A DNA stretch of 64,000 nucleotides from Pomacea canaliculata. Lineage: Eukaryota; Mollusca; Gastropoda; Architaenioglossa; Ampullariidae. Location of the stretch: positions 2,719,525 through 2,783,524 of the forward strand of contig NC_037593.1 in NCBI RefSeq assembly GCF_003073045.1. Direction: 5' to 3'. The position numbers and the translations under genes were made by a program. Below the pieces are notes generated by a model. The model ran no database searches, was not told the DNA's origin, and saw only the letters and a program-made list of their open reading frames with translations. Shown here one piece after another: positions 24,501-37,258 of the stretch. Each line of letters starts with the position of its first letter. The stretch's first letter is position 1.

Positions 24501-26198
24501 TGATGAAAAGAGCTTTGATAAAGGTTTGGTGACAATTTTTATAACTCCTTAAATTGTGTGACTGCATCCATGTGTGTTCAATAAAGAGGTGTTAAGACCA
24601 TTGAGAGGTTTTTTTAAAAAAAAAATACATACTGCATGGTAATAAGATGGTTCTGTGATTCTCTAATTTCTGTATGAAGGCCAGTCCACTATAGTTATTG
24701 CTATAATTATACTTCCATCATTGCCTCATCTTTGGGTCATTTTGTCAAACAGCAGGTTACGTAATGGGGGCTTGACACCTGCACATAAGCTATTCATCTC
24801 CCCCCCACCCCCAAGTCTCTGATTTGATTACATTCTTCTGGTAAAGTTGTTCTGCATTGTCACTTGTATAAAAATATATGAAAATAAAATGTGCATTTGA
24901 CCCAAAATACAAGATTGTACAGTAGCATGTGTATTATTTTCATTTTGAAATGATGTTAGGATGATAATTGTGAAAACAGAAATTGTGTATGAAATCTTAT
25001 GCTGAATATGCATCCTTTAATAGCTATAATTTTCTTTTTTTAGAGAAAATTTCAACAACCTAAAAAATAGTCATATACCAATTTAAGGAATTTGTTAATA
25101 AAAGTAATAAGAACATTAAGGATGGAAAAATGTATTCAGTCAAGCTGCATATTAATTTCCATCATTTGATGCATGCATGATTTCAGGTAGAGAGTATAAA
25201 TCCAGTTCCCTAAAGGAAGATCTACATCACAATAGCTGTAATTATGAACAAGCATCTCCTCACAGAAGTTTTGGAACAATGACTCAGGTAATAAGCAGTG
25301 AGAAAGAAGGAGTGTGGGACAGGATTTTTGATTGTCTCTGATCTAAATCTTTTTTTGAGTTTTTAGTTTGATGGTGTCTGGAAAGAGAAGTTGAATGTGA
25401 TTTTCTTTAATGATGAGTGGAATTTGTTATAACCTTCTTTTGTTTACTTAACAGAGATCCTTTTGTAGACATTCTCATTCAAACCCAACAGATGGAAGAC
25501 AGATAGCATCATCTTTGCAAGACATGTTAGAGGTGAGAAAATGGGATTTTCTTTTCCATTTATTTATTAAAATTGCTGGGTTTCTTGTCTTCTATAAGAT
25601 TATCATTCTAAAAATTGTTTTAACATACACTTCGTAAAATCAACATTTGTTGGCTAAAAATTTGTCAAAAAAAAAAAATCATTCATGCTACACATACACA
25701 CACTCTTGACCAGGACTGTAAGTAGAGTGTACTGCTGGCAAACAAATTTTTAGTACTACTAGAATGAGGCCTTTCAGAAGATCAAACTTTATGGGCTGTT
25801 GTGTTTTCAGTCTTTGCCGTTTAACAAGTTACAATGAAATAGATTTTATTTTTTATTTTCACAACAGTAATAAATATTCATGGGAACCTAAACTGTTTCC
25901 TTATTTTTATTTTCCACCACTGCTATTGATATTTCTAGCTCTGTCACTTTTGAATCTCCTTCACCAGGAGTCGACTTTGCAGGAAGATCAAGAAGAAGAG
26001 GGTGGCATCTCAGAAGAAGATATTAAGTTTTTCTTAGCCAACCAAAGTGTCTTGCAGCGACAGCGCCTGGAACTAAGGGAGGACCTACGCCGCCGCTTCA
26101 ATGCCATGCAACAGCAGCGTGGAGCATCACCTATTTCTTCTCCTGCCTCATCACCATCCCCATCTCCAAAATCCCACAGCAAAGTATGTCATTCATAA
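18558..26198 (+). CDS. GGNBP2: GGNBP2, gametogenetin-binding protein 2 orthologue, 12 coding exons
   Basis: Orthologue of the vertebrate nuclear protein GGNBP2 (ZNF403), which is linked to spermatogenesis and growth control in mammals; its biochemical activity is not established. Exons: 18558-18647, 19017-19204, 19985-20128, 20252-20350, 20853-20963, 21191-21394, 22763-22940, 23720-23908, 24196-24523, 25187-25287, 25455-25532, 25968-26198. They total 1941 nt, 646 aa; human is about 697. The family start MARLVAVCR is present. The conserved N-terminal half is Cys-rich (MVTCVGCRHSVERLF, SKKNKRCNLHSLDTHK, HRFCTECRSKV) and includes IAQEEVLTCLGINIFERLHR. A charged coiled-coil-like segment follows (exon 8). 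A low-complexity Cys/His/Ser region (exon 9) precedes the conserved acidic C-terminal motif (ISEEDIKFFLANQS). The final exon ends in a Ser/Pro-rich tail. Its last codons include a consensus donor, so an alternative C terminus is possible. Confidence 0.95.
23226..23416 (+). repeat. tRNA-derived SINE, family 1, copy 1
   Basis: Lies in the GGNBP2 intron between exons 7 and 8. It begins with a box-A-like GGTAGCGCAACGATTAGCA and has a degenerate box-B-like AGAGTTCATTTCTC. It continues through CATCTGTTTACAGGGCTGGC and GGGTAAAACACCAATT and ends in a run of C. Two other copies in the window (54.23 and 56.43 kb, both minus) share the same order of blocks. The box A/box B spacing suggests a tRNA origin, but this is not a tRNA gene. 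Confidence 0.7.
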
Positions 26199-28140
26199 TC
26201 TTCGTAGGGCATTGTTAATGCCTGCATTTCTAGGGACATTGATCTGTGGACATATTTCTCTGGTAATTGCCTGATCATTCTCTTGTTTACTGTTCAATCT
26301 GTACTCCATTTTCCTTTGGTTATCTGTAGATTGATTTGGACATTTTTATTTATTTATTTATTTTTTTTGTGAACTTTTAGGTAGTGGGAAACTTTTTTTT
26401 TTTAATCCGCTATGAATTGTTTTTACATAGCTTGCTTCTTGTAGCTAGTTATCTCACTAATGTCTGATTTCCTTGATCAATTGTCATAAGTACTTACACA
26501 GCAGACTGTCAAAGTACAAGATACAGTTTTTGTGTAGTTAACCATTTCAGAGATGTGGTGATATCAGCTTTATCCTTTCAGACTAACATCTCCTTTTCTG
26601 TCTTTCTTACTGTCCCTTTTTTTCCATTAATATTGATTCTTGTGACTGTTGGCTGTCAGATCAAGTGGGAAAATTGATAATAAGGATAACAGACTAATCA
26701 GATATACTGGGTTAAAAAGAAATGGATACTATAAATGTTCTTCCTCGAAGATGCAGATCTTCTCATATCATATAGCTGATATGTTGATTTGTTTTGGGCT
26801 AACATACAGCTACAGATTTGCAAATAATGGATAAAGGTAAACATCCTGATTTGATGACCTGTAAAAATAACATTAAAGTGGTAAAATCCTATCATTTTGT
26901 TACAAGTCTGTGATGTGTCAGTTTCTGCTGCTACCCCTTTGGGCTGCATTGTTACATCCCCTGTCTTTCTGGATTGCATTAATGTGGTGGGCTGGTGAGA
27001 TTTTTGTTTTTCTTTTTTTTTTTTCCTGTTTGGTTGTTCTGAGGTGTGAACTTAAATTTTGTTAAATCATCTTTATGCATCTGTGTTTTGAGATAATTTG
27101 GATGATTTCTGGAATGTTGCAAAGTTTTGATGAAAAGTTTGAGGACAGGGGTAGGACTTTTTTCGACTGCAGTTTAAAAGAAAGCTATTTAACAATTTTT
27201 GAAGACTTGCTTCAGCTGATGACCACTTTTCTTGGCTGAAATTATTTTAGAGGTTGCTTTCTTTGAGTGAAAAGCATTTTCTCTTACCTCTGACCTTGTT
27301 TGTTTTAGAATTTTTTAATACTACTTTCATATTTGAAAATCTTGAATATGTTAAATGAAAAAAATCAGTAGTGAATGCATTATTTTATGCCATTGTACTG
27401 ATTTTATAAATAATGTGTTGTTTTTTTTTAACCGGGATGGGGAAGCAGAGGTGGTGGTGGCACCTTATAAAGAATCGTTTAAAAGCCGTTCTAGTCAAAT
27501 GGAGAAAGAAGAAAAAATTACACTTACACCCTTATAGTAATAAGCTGTACTACGAAGCTAAAAATGAAACCCATCACAAAAAAGACACTTTCATGAAGGT
27601 CGTTATGTCTGCCCGTGTGGATGGTAACAAGGACTCAGATGTTAACTGTTTTGTACAGATAATGTCTTTTGCCAATATGACTGTGCAGCTCTTTATAATA
27701 ATATAAATGATTGAAAGATGATACCAAAGATAATCATGGCCAATGGATGGTTGAAGTGATCAAGTTAGAAGCCTAATGGGTTGATTTTTCTATGTGGGTT
27801 CATTGATTAGGTTGATGGTACTGCTTGGAGTGTGCCCCCATGGCATCTGCCAAGCTGTTACCATCTATTCAGATGTTGAATACATCAGGTTCTTACATTT
27901 ACAAAAACATTTAATAATAATAAATAATAAAGTTGATTTATATAGCAAAAGGCAGGCTCAAAGTGTTTATTCAAAAAAAAATGCACGTACAGACATATTA
28001 ATAATAAATGCTGATCTAAAAAACATTAAGATTATTGTGTGTCCACGCAAATAATGCCATCAGTACTTATGCAGTCTGCAGCCTTTGCCATTTCATGAAA
28101 TCTTTGTAAGTCAATAAAGTTCTGATTTTAAAAAGTAGTA
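26199..28140 (+). other. GGNBP2: GGNBP2 3' region with poly(A) signal candidate
   Basis: No coding exon recognised after the GGNBP2 stop. AATAAA at 28113-28118 is a candidate end signal, though a shorter UTR is possible. A SINE-like tail with ATA repeats and GGCTCAAAGTG lies at 27903-27965 and resembles other tails in the window. Short ORFs here look random. Confidence 0.35.
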
Positions 28141-31100
28141 GAGAGTTAGTATGATGTTTTTTTATGGAAGCTCAATGTCGATTCTTGGTGGAGTGGCTTA
28201 ACTTTTGCAGACAGAAATACAGTTCCATAATGACAACTCTTGTTAGAGCATAATGCTAACAGTCATAAACTAGTTTCAGAGAGATGCACAGTGTTAGCCT
28301 ACCAGACCTAGGTTTTCTGTGTACAAAGTTTGCTCTGACAGCTCACCATCAAAATATAGGAATTGTAGAAAAAGGAATCAGTATGATGTTGATACTGCTG
28401 ATGCACAGATCTAAAACATAGGTTATGGCAAGATGGAGCTGACATGGCAGTAGAAATAAAATGGTGTAGAAAAGAAGAAAAGTGGCACAGACACAAAATT
28501 AAATCCAAGAATATATAAAATTGCTTTCTTTAACCAGGAATTAGTTTTAAATTAGTTTTTTGTGGGTTTTTTTCCCATAAGCAAAGCCTTCTTTCTTGTA
28601 AAATCTTTTATAGAATTCCCTTACTTTGTGTGGGAACATTGACATTGTGATTTTGGCCTTGTTTCTTGTGCTAGTTCTTTAGTAAGACAAAAGGCCATAA
28701 TGGAGGTAAGAAGTTAGCTCACAATGCAGTTAACCCTCTTCCTGCTTTCGCAGCACATTGCACTGGACAGATCAATAGAGAATTGCTCATCATAAACTTC
28801 CCAGGAGATTAATGAAAAGCCTACCCCTCCAAAAAAATATAAAAAATAATAACTTTAACTTGACCGCAGTGTTAAAAATAGAGTTTTAAGGATGGTAAGC
28901 TTTAGAAGAGATGCCATTGAGTCCTTTATCATTTTCTAATTGTCATTTATTGCATAGTAAGTGCAGAACCCTTTTGTAGTCCAATGTGGTATATCTGTAA
29001 CAAAAACTGCAGAGCTGAGTCTATGACATAATTTTCTATTCTTTTATTCTAAGAAACTTGTATTCTTTGATCAGAGTGCATTGTTTTTATAATAAGACTA
29101 TATTTTATATTTACTGTAACCTCATCAGATGCCATATATCTAGTAACAAAACACCTTGTAACTTAGACCAGCTTAGAACATGTATTAATTAGTAACACAA
29201 ATGACATGGCACATTTCTCCTGACAAATAGTTTAGGAGCTTTAGTTTATTCCTTGTTGCTCCCTTGAGGAGCATAGGGCCGCCTCCTGACAAATATTCAC
29301 TTATAATTATTATTTGTAAGTAGTCTTGCCAAAAAAATTGGCCACATTATGTTAGAATGTCTGTCTTGTAACACCAAGAAGTCTTTGGCAATGATGTAAA
29401 TCAAGCCTGAATAACAATTTGGAAGATTTTTTTTTTTTTTTGCATTATTTTTCTATATCACATATCCAGCTTGCTAGTGTATTTTCATTTCGTATATTTA
29501 TAAAATAAGAATTGCCAGCTTCAGTCTTTTCCCCATAAATTCTGCAATTATGCATATGTCAGAATGGGATTTTTATACACTGCACCATCTTTGCTGCCTA
29601 GCTGCCTTCTCAGCCAGATCTATGCAGCCTCAAACTTGGGCCTCATGATAAAATAAGGGTGGCACTCAAGCCAATGTCTCCAGCCAAGGCAGAACTATGG
29701 GAGAAAGTTGTTCATGCTGAGATTGTGTCCAGTGGTCAGAAGTAAATGTGGCTAACGGTTTGCTGATCTATATTTGCACATTTTGCCCTATAATGATCTT
29801 ATTGGTCAAGGTGACAGGCATGATACCATTTGGTAAATAATGCTGGTCCCAGCAGGGAATATAAAGAATATGAAAGGTGATTTTTGAGTTTGCATGCTTA
29901 AAATAAATGTAGGTTGTGAATATTGATGTATTTTGGTTTAACTTACGATACATTTAAATAGTGAGATGCATGAGCTCACAGAATTTCCTAAAGATATCGT
30001 GCAACAGTATTTTTAAATGTGATTTTTTTTTTTTTTAAAGGTAATAACTCTATCCTAAAATGTTGTTACATCATGCTCTACTTCTTGATGAAATAGGATA
30101 TTCTATTTACTCTGCACTGAATTTTTATTGAAAATAATATGACAGGGTATTAATTAGATCTTCAGCACATCTTTTTCTTTTCCTGCTACAAATTCTTTTA
30201 CAGCTCCTTGTCATTCAGCTATGATGGAAGAACGCATATAAAATATTTTATGACTCTCGTAATTCTTTTAAAATGAAATGTCATACAGCTTTTGGCTTCA
30301 TGGTGCCTTTATCCACCCCTCCATCCCCATGTCTATTTCCTTTTACTTTGGTATTTTCATCATAGTGGCTGTTGGTATAGCCTTGTATCCTTTCATGTTG
30401 GCAGGCACAATGAAGGATAACAAACATGTGTTACAAATGAATTGGAGGTTTTGGGGAGGAGGTCTGGTAGTTGGGTTGGTATGTGCATTGCTACTGAGAT
30501 TATATGTGTGTAAACTTGCACCCACAGAGTACAAATCTACTACATTTTCTTTATGTTTATGTGCAAATAGAAGATTTCTTCAGAAATGTTGATTTAAAAA
30601 AAATCATGGCGAATTGTATGTTTTCTCTTGTATAAATCAGAAATCGTAATCTGCCAAATTTTTATATGACCCTCATGCCTCAGACCACAAGTAGATCTTG
30701 ACTGAAACATTCCTTTATAATAAAAATGGAATTCAAATAAACTGTATACTAGTTTGTGTGAATGTATGTGAAAGAGTGTGAGAAAGTGACAGAGAAAGAG
30801 AAAGGTAGTGTTTTTTGTTCACTGATTTGGCATTGAAGATTTTTATGTCATGATCTTTAAATAGTTCTGGTTTGAGTTGTATATAGCCCTTATTTTTAAA
30901 ACTCTTTCTGCTCTAAAGAAGCTATTTAAATAGCATCTTCTTAAGATTCAAAAAGTTTCGAATAAAAAGATGGAGAAGTGGAGAGACCTGACCCCTACTC
31001 CATAATTTGTTTCTTTTTTACTGGAGTGGACTGACATGTAATAGCTGTAAAACTGACATTAATGTATATACGTTAACATCACTGATCATATCTGTGCTCA

Positions 31101-32700
31101 GGATTCTGACAAACCCAAATGAACTTCAGACATTTTCTGCATTTGCAGGCAGTGAATATGGTTGATCAAAATAAGTTTGAAATATGCGTTAATATTAAAA
31201 TGTTTTTGCTTTATTGCTTCTTATAATATTATCTATACTTTCAACCTTTCTTGTCAATTTTAACGATGATGGTAAAGTGATGAGCAATACAGTTTGTTTA
31301 TATTGTTGGCTGTTTACTGTGTTCTGTCTACTTTTACTTGCATATTGTTAATGTACTTGAACCTGGATAAAGAGTTCTTAGTGTTTTTTAAGGATACAGT
31401 AAGCCTGGGAAAATTATGTGCTCTTTTTGAATAGATTACTCAATTATTTTAAGCGTGCAGATGAATTTTTCAGTGTCTATTATCATGGTTCAACAAATAC
31501 ATGAGATATTTTAACACTGATACACGAGAGGCTGCTTCAGCTGAGTATGCCTCTTGAAGCTTGTAATTGTTTTAAACGAATAAAATATTTGAGTGCGCCT
31601 GCAGTTCTTTGTAAGAGATATATACTGAAGTTTGAATTCAATGCATGGCTGAGTAAGTTGCAAAGTTAATATGTTCTCAAATTCATATACAGGCACTCCT
31701 TGGTTAAGAAATGTCCAAGTAACAGACATCCGTTCAAACTAGCTGCCACAAGGCTTATAAATTTAGATATTCAAGTTTCAGACAATTCCTAAAGAACCTG
31801 GGAATGAGTTTATTATGCTATTATTGCTTAATATGCTTTGTGGTATAACTCATTTATAGCCTGGTTGCCCTTATTATCTATTGTTATCTTGCAGTGGATA
31901 AAAAATAAGTAATTCTTAAATTGGTACTGGCAACTATTGATTTTTGCATTTGTTTTCCTGTTCAGGGCTGGTCGCTTTGGGAAAGAATATGACTGTGTGT
32001 GATATGCCTTCTTGTCGTCCACCTCTTCCATTAAGAAATTTGAGCTTTGTATCTCTTTAGCACATTTGCTGTAAAGTTCTAGCAGTCTGTTAGAGTGAGG
32101 ATCTATGATCCATTCATTCTGAACTGATGATGATAACCACAGAAACTTCTTGTTTCTTTTTCAAATGTTCAGACAGTAACTCCAGAGGCCCTGACAAAGT
32201 CTGCTGTGCTCTCTAGACTCCTCAGCGATCCGTAGATTTCTTTTTCTTTCATCAGTGTGTCGGCAGGCCAAGTCTCTGCTCTTGTTTTAAATGTGTGCTT
32301 CTCACTAAAAGGCTTTCCCGGAAAACACTAATGCTGAAATTGCTTATACTAGTGATACATGGTGTGATCATTATCTCCAGATATTTGACCATTATGTTCT
32401 ACAAGTAGTAGAAATTTTAAAGTATGGAGTTGATAACGCTATATTCTGTTTACAGGTTAATAGAAATCTTTTTCTGCACAAGGAAGGATGACATCAAATT
32501 GAATGTAATTGTTGTTTATAGGGGTCTCATGTGACCAAATGTGTACAGAAGTGAAGTTGAGAAAGGAAGTGACTAGATATCGCAGATGTTGTATCTTTAA
32601 TTATGTGCTCAAGGCAGTGGCTCAAAACCTCCACACACTGCACAGTACAGAGGGCTGGTTTCCGCTGAAAGCTTTGTGCACGGTTCAGATAACCAAGGTC
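28141..32700. other. Gene-poor AT-rich stretch
   Basis: Apart from the membrane-protein-like ORF near 30.3 kb (separate entry), I see no supported exon, RNA gene or intact element. Simple T runs occur near 29430 and 30030. Confidence 0.45.
30278..30592 (+). CDS. Unidentified membrane-protein-like ORF, possibly a terminal exon or gene relic
   Basis: A 104-codon ORF with two strongly hydrophobic segments: about residues 21-42, ending in ALYPFMLAG, and about 52-75, beginning NWRFWGGGLVVG. They are separated by a short polar loop (TMKDNKHVLQM). This looks like the last two helices of a four-helix membrane protein of the claudin/PMP22 kind, but I could not assign it. A pyrimidine-rich tract ending CATCATAG at 30358-30365 could be a splice acceptor, making this a 3' exon. 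AATAAA signals follow at about 30719-30742. No upstream partner exon was found, so it may be a relic or chance ORF. Confidence 0.3.
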   Translation: MSYSFWLHGAFIHPSIPMSISFYFGIFIIVAVGIALYPFMLAGTMKDNKHVLQMNWRFWGGGLVVGLVCALLLRLYVCKLAPTEYKSTTFSLCLCANRRFLQKC

Positions 32701-35700
32701 ACGTGATCCCCTACCCACGCAGCCGGGCGTGCGGCGGACTGACTGACGTCAGAGGTCGCGCAATGGGACACGCCCGCCATGTGTCACCCCCCCCCCCCCA
32801 AAAAAAAAAAAAAATACCGCGGACAAGTTCAGTTGGACGTACAGTCACTTGTTGAGCTCTGCCCCTACATGAGAGGCTCACAACGACGTGGTTGACACAT
32901 TGAGGGTTGCTTGGGTCGGTGGGCATTAAAATTCCTGGTAGGTGTCATGCACAAAAAAGAAAAACTGTGCGTCATCCAAGTGCTCCCCGTTATGATATCT
33001 CGTAGGAAGAAGGTGCCCCAACAGGTATTAATTTTCCGTCCAGCATTATATTCAAAATCTCGGCTTCTCCCTCCCAACCCCTCTGAGCTGCATGTCTGTT
33101 CATATCAAAACAGTTCGCGCTCTTCCCATACCCCCTCTCCCTCACTTCATGTGTCTCTAGGAGTGTCCGAACTGACGAGCCTCTACAATTGGGTGCGAAT
33201 CAGTTTTGGAGGTGGGCGTATAATTGTGTTCCTCGCGTACTCTATAACAACAATACCTATTTCAAAGAACACGCTCTATACCTCTGAACAAATTATAGTG
33301 ATGCAGTATCTACTGACAAATTTTGAAAGGGAAGTCACCATATCTTTTCACTGCGTGCGCGCCATTATGTCATTGCTTTACCGAATACCGTGATGTGATC
33401 ATTGAGTTTAAGGCTGGTAGATGTTCTCTGCAACAGATCGAGTTTTATAGATCTCTCAGCGAAATCGATAATATTGCGCATTTGCCCCCTTACCCGTTAT
33501 CAGTGGTGGGTTGGGATGGGATATTTTTACTTTGTCTACAATCGCGTGTTCGTTAGGGCCCCAGAGTAATTTTATATGCTAGGAAGGAGTCATCCAAAAT
33601 CGTATGCTTCTGGTTTAACTAGAGAGCGTGGTTTAATATAGGATATAGAATATAGAAAGGTTTGTTGTTAGGATAAACATAAACTGCTTTAATGATGGAC
33701 TGGTGCAATCAACACTTTTTTACTCCTAACGTTTACTCCTGTGTGTTAAATGTCTGTATGAGAATGTATGCCTGCCCTTGTGAGCGAAGACAAATTTCTG
33801 TCCTGGGTCTCCTGGACAGACAATAAAGTCTGTTTTGATTTTGATATTTTTTTTTTTACACTGTAGCTTACCGTCTGGTCCTTCTGCTGCTATTGCTACA
33901 CCGCCTGCTCCTTCTTTCGCGAATTAAGGTGTATGCGATATATGCAATTTCCAAAAAAACATTAGTCGATGTAAAAAAAAAATTAAAGTTTTCAAAGAAT
34001 GCTGTTCGGGAATACAAAGCTATCATTTTCTGGGATCTTACCCCACCCTCCACATCCAAAAAAATGTCGGCAACCACGTGTCTTTAAACACTGACCCTGT
34101 AAGTACTTCCTTTCAGGGACCTTACATAACTTTAAAGGTCTATGTACGGTTACTCAACTACCCACCCACACGTGTAACCTATAATCCGTCGCTGCATGAG
34201 TCATGTTCACATGTATTTGAGTTGAGTGGGGAAAGTTACTCCTGACGCAGAAGATCGCGAGCGAACCCATGTTGTGACGTCGATGTTGATCTCGCGAGAT
34301 TCTCGAGACTTTAAACTTCGCCTCTGGTAAATGTCATCACGAGGGCTGCACATCGATCCGCCGCGAGCGGAGTGAAGATATGCCTTTATTTGACATCAGT
34401 TCAGTCGTCACTTGCTGATGACCGCTGGGTCTACAAGTCTTCGTCTCACGTCCAAGATGAAATCGAACTTCATGACTGCACGAAGGTGGAAGATGCACTG
34501 TCCGCGTTTCCAGAAGTGCACGTGACCAACTACATGAGCTTTATTCATAGCAACAATGCTGAGTGTGCACTCTCGTTTATTATTCTACCGTCTTTTTAAA
34601 CGCGGTTTTTTATTTGTTTGTTTTGCTGGCAGTGTTCTCGCTGTCATCGTAAATGGCGATAAAAATGATTGCGAAAATGATGTCCTTTTTCAAATAATTT
34701 GAAGTTTAGTGCAGAGTGTAAATTTTAAGGCGACTTCTTTCCCGTAATGACAAAAACATGCGACAGATCGTGACGAAAATAACTGCAAATTATGAACATA
34801 CAAGTAATAAAACTAACTCATCAAGAGCCCTTAAATCTCAATTGTGGGCCTTAGAACAGTATCCGAAAGTAGGACGCGTCCGTTTAGGAGAGGCTCTATT
34901 CACACCCAGATTGTAGGGTGCATGACTCACAATGGTAGCGTTGAAAGCATCTGTGGTTGTAGCACAATAACGTACACTGGTTGACTAGCATGCACATTGC
35001 ACAGCAATAACAGTAGCGTACCATCTGTGGTGCAAGCTCCCTTGATCACGCTGCACATTTTCACACATTCTGCTACTTTTCCGCAGTGCAGTTTCGTGGA
35101 AAAACTAGAACAGAGACCTGCCACACTTATTTTTGTTATGCCAACTGGGACTAGAGGTGTCCGGCTGACCCTGAGGTTACAGTAATGCCAATCTATAGCT
35201 CTTAGTGTGCATTCCCGGCCCATTTCCGGCTCCGTCACAGTCCAAAACGTTTAGCCTGTTTTTGAGGAACATGAAAATGTGATAACGATGTATACTTCCA
35301 AAGAAGAGGCTATGTTGCTGATGTTAGAATTAAGCCGGCGGGATTTGTTATTGCTAAAAATATAGCACCAAAATCTATAACTTATTACTCATCGACGTAA
35401 AGACAAATTTATGATCCGTGGCAGTAGTAAAAGTCAGATGGAAAAGATGCATGATTTGATAAAATAGATTGTTGATCGGAACAAATCGAGAAGTCACTGG
35501 TCAGAGACACAAAAAAAAAAAAAAAAGATGGTCTATAGGAATATTTAACACCTATTAATCCTGCTCAAAAGCAGCAAGTAATTAATCAAAAGCCTTATCT
35601 TTAATTTTTGTCCTAAGAAGCTCGGTGTTGTAGTCAAAATGCCATACGCGGGTGATTCTGAAGTAAAAATGAACTCGCATTTTCTGTATCCGATTGGTGA

Positions 35701-36750
35701 ACCCCATCTTTCAAAAGGCTGCCTCTGGACACAGTCCACAGAAGTACATCTACCATCATGTATATGTATATGTGGCATATCTGCGCGCACAACATATTGA
35801 TCTTACTAAACTCAGTTTCGTGGGCGCGGTGCACCAGCAGTGAAATGGATGCAGCTTTGGTTAACTGAAACCTTTATATTGTTTGAGACCTTCTTGCTGC
35901 TGCTTTCACAGGGACATGCTTAAATAATAATCATAATTTTTAAAGAAAGTATTCGACCCATCTGTATCATTTGATGTCAGTGTTGCTGGATGTAGGGAAA
36001 TAAAGAGCAAAGATTTTGAACAACCTAAGAGTATTCCTGCCAACTTGAACAACCCGGAAGGTGAAGTGCTCACTGGAGGGCAGACCAACTGTCGGCCATG
36101 CTACACAAGGCTGCCTTCGCAACATACATGCAGTTCAAACAGACATAATATTGTATGTAAGGAGGGCAATATGTACACGCCAACGACACGTGTACAGACA
36201 AGAACACGCGCAGGCTTGAGACAAGATCGATTAGTGCTAAGGGCCACCAGTTAAGTAGCCGATCTTCGACGATATTCAACAAAGTTGATCGATGGATCAG
36301 CGCGAATTATGTCTGCCTTTTAATTTTTAATTACCGTATTTGTGAAAAACATCGGAAGTCCTCTAGACTGCCCGAAAGATATATTTGGATACTTCCTTCA
36401 GTTACGGACGTTGTTTCTGAGAAGCGATCTAGCCATTAGTGAAGTGGGGATTGAGGTTTTTAAAAAAAAACAACCTATTTAACCTACCGCCGTGCGCGCG
36501 TAGCATTTTTATGATAATTGGGAGAGAGGAAGAGGGAAACATTACACAGCTATACACAGGAGCGCCAGAAAGCATGCATGGAGAAAGAGAGAGGGGTTGG
36601 AAATTAATGTCTACGATGCAAGCCTAGCTATAGCACTAAATTCATGCACTAACATGTTGGACTACAGAATCCGCTCCTTAATATAACCGCATACGTAAAG
36701 CTCGCGTTCTTTCAGGAGCTAGAGTGGGCGGGGCGAGCGCGTACATGGTG
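32700..36750. promoter_or_regulatory. CpG-rich intergenic zone with TCTCGCGAGA motif
   Basis: This zone is visibly richer in CpG than the gene bodies either side. It contains a perfect TCTCGCGAGA at 34290-34299, a motif bound by BANP and typical of strong CpG promoters in animals. An open frame downstream (about 34372-34599) reads like coding sequence but has no early ATG. Mononucleotide runs of C and A occur at 32788-32814. No gene could be supported. It may hold a distal YWHAE promoter or a non-coding transcript. Confidence 0.4.
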
Positions 36751-37027
36751 TGTAAGAATGACATGCCATTCACAAATAAATGCAAAATAATATTCAATTT
36801 TATTAAATAACATTCAATGCTACACGAATGTTTTAAAGCAAGGTTAGAAAAAGTAGCTACTCTTTTCATAATTTTGTCTAATCTTTACGAAAATAAGGAT
36901 TACATTGCATTCGTAACAAGAATCAATAACCGTGGCAGACATGTACTCTTGTGCCGATTCCTTGTTTTGAGATTATATATTGGTGATTTAATACTGATAA
37001 TTTAATGCAATATTCTTGTAAAAATCA

Positions 37028-37258
37028 GTGAGGAAAACGGAGCTGTGCGTCTTGTTTCTAGTGTGTTATTATAATTTCAGTCGCCTCACTTTACCTAGAA
37101 GCTCGGACCGGTTTGTGCGGAGTGATACAATCACCTGCACCTCCGTGGTACTACTTTTCGTCACTGGCGGGCGCGGCCATATTGGCTTGACAAACGAAAT
37201 CTGTAGTCCAAAATCGTTTGAAATCTCACAGTTGCAGATACCATCTGACACCATCACA
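37028..37258 (+). promoter_or_regulatory. YWHAE: YWHAE proximal promoter / 5' UTR
   Basis: CpG-rich sequence directly before the YWHAE start codon, with a YY1-like GCGGCCATATTGG at 37173-37185. The frame of YWHAE stays open upstream to an ATG at 37028 (77 extra codons). The extension has no family counterpart and is most likely UTR. The annotated start at 37259 has a favourable CACAATGG context. Confidence 0.5.

Noticed and set aside
25400..25454. C/D snoRNA in a GGNBP2 intron
   Set aside because: An ATGATGA box C is present, but no box D or paired ends fall within a suitable distance before the exon.
25764..25967. ATG-initiated upstream part of the ORF that contains the last GGNBP2 exon
   Set aside because: It reads through an intron; the acceptor at 25961-25967 and family alignment place the exon start at 25968.
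32911..33393. 160-codon plus-strand ORF
   Set aside because: Longest single ORF in the window, but its composition looks random, it has no recognisable domain and no splice context; chance in CpG-rich DNA.
34372..34599. 75-codon plus-strand ORF as a gene
   Set aside because: It has no ATG in frame near its start and no recognised domain; kept only as context for the nearby promoter motif.
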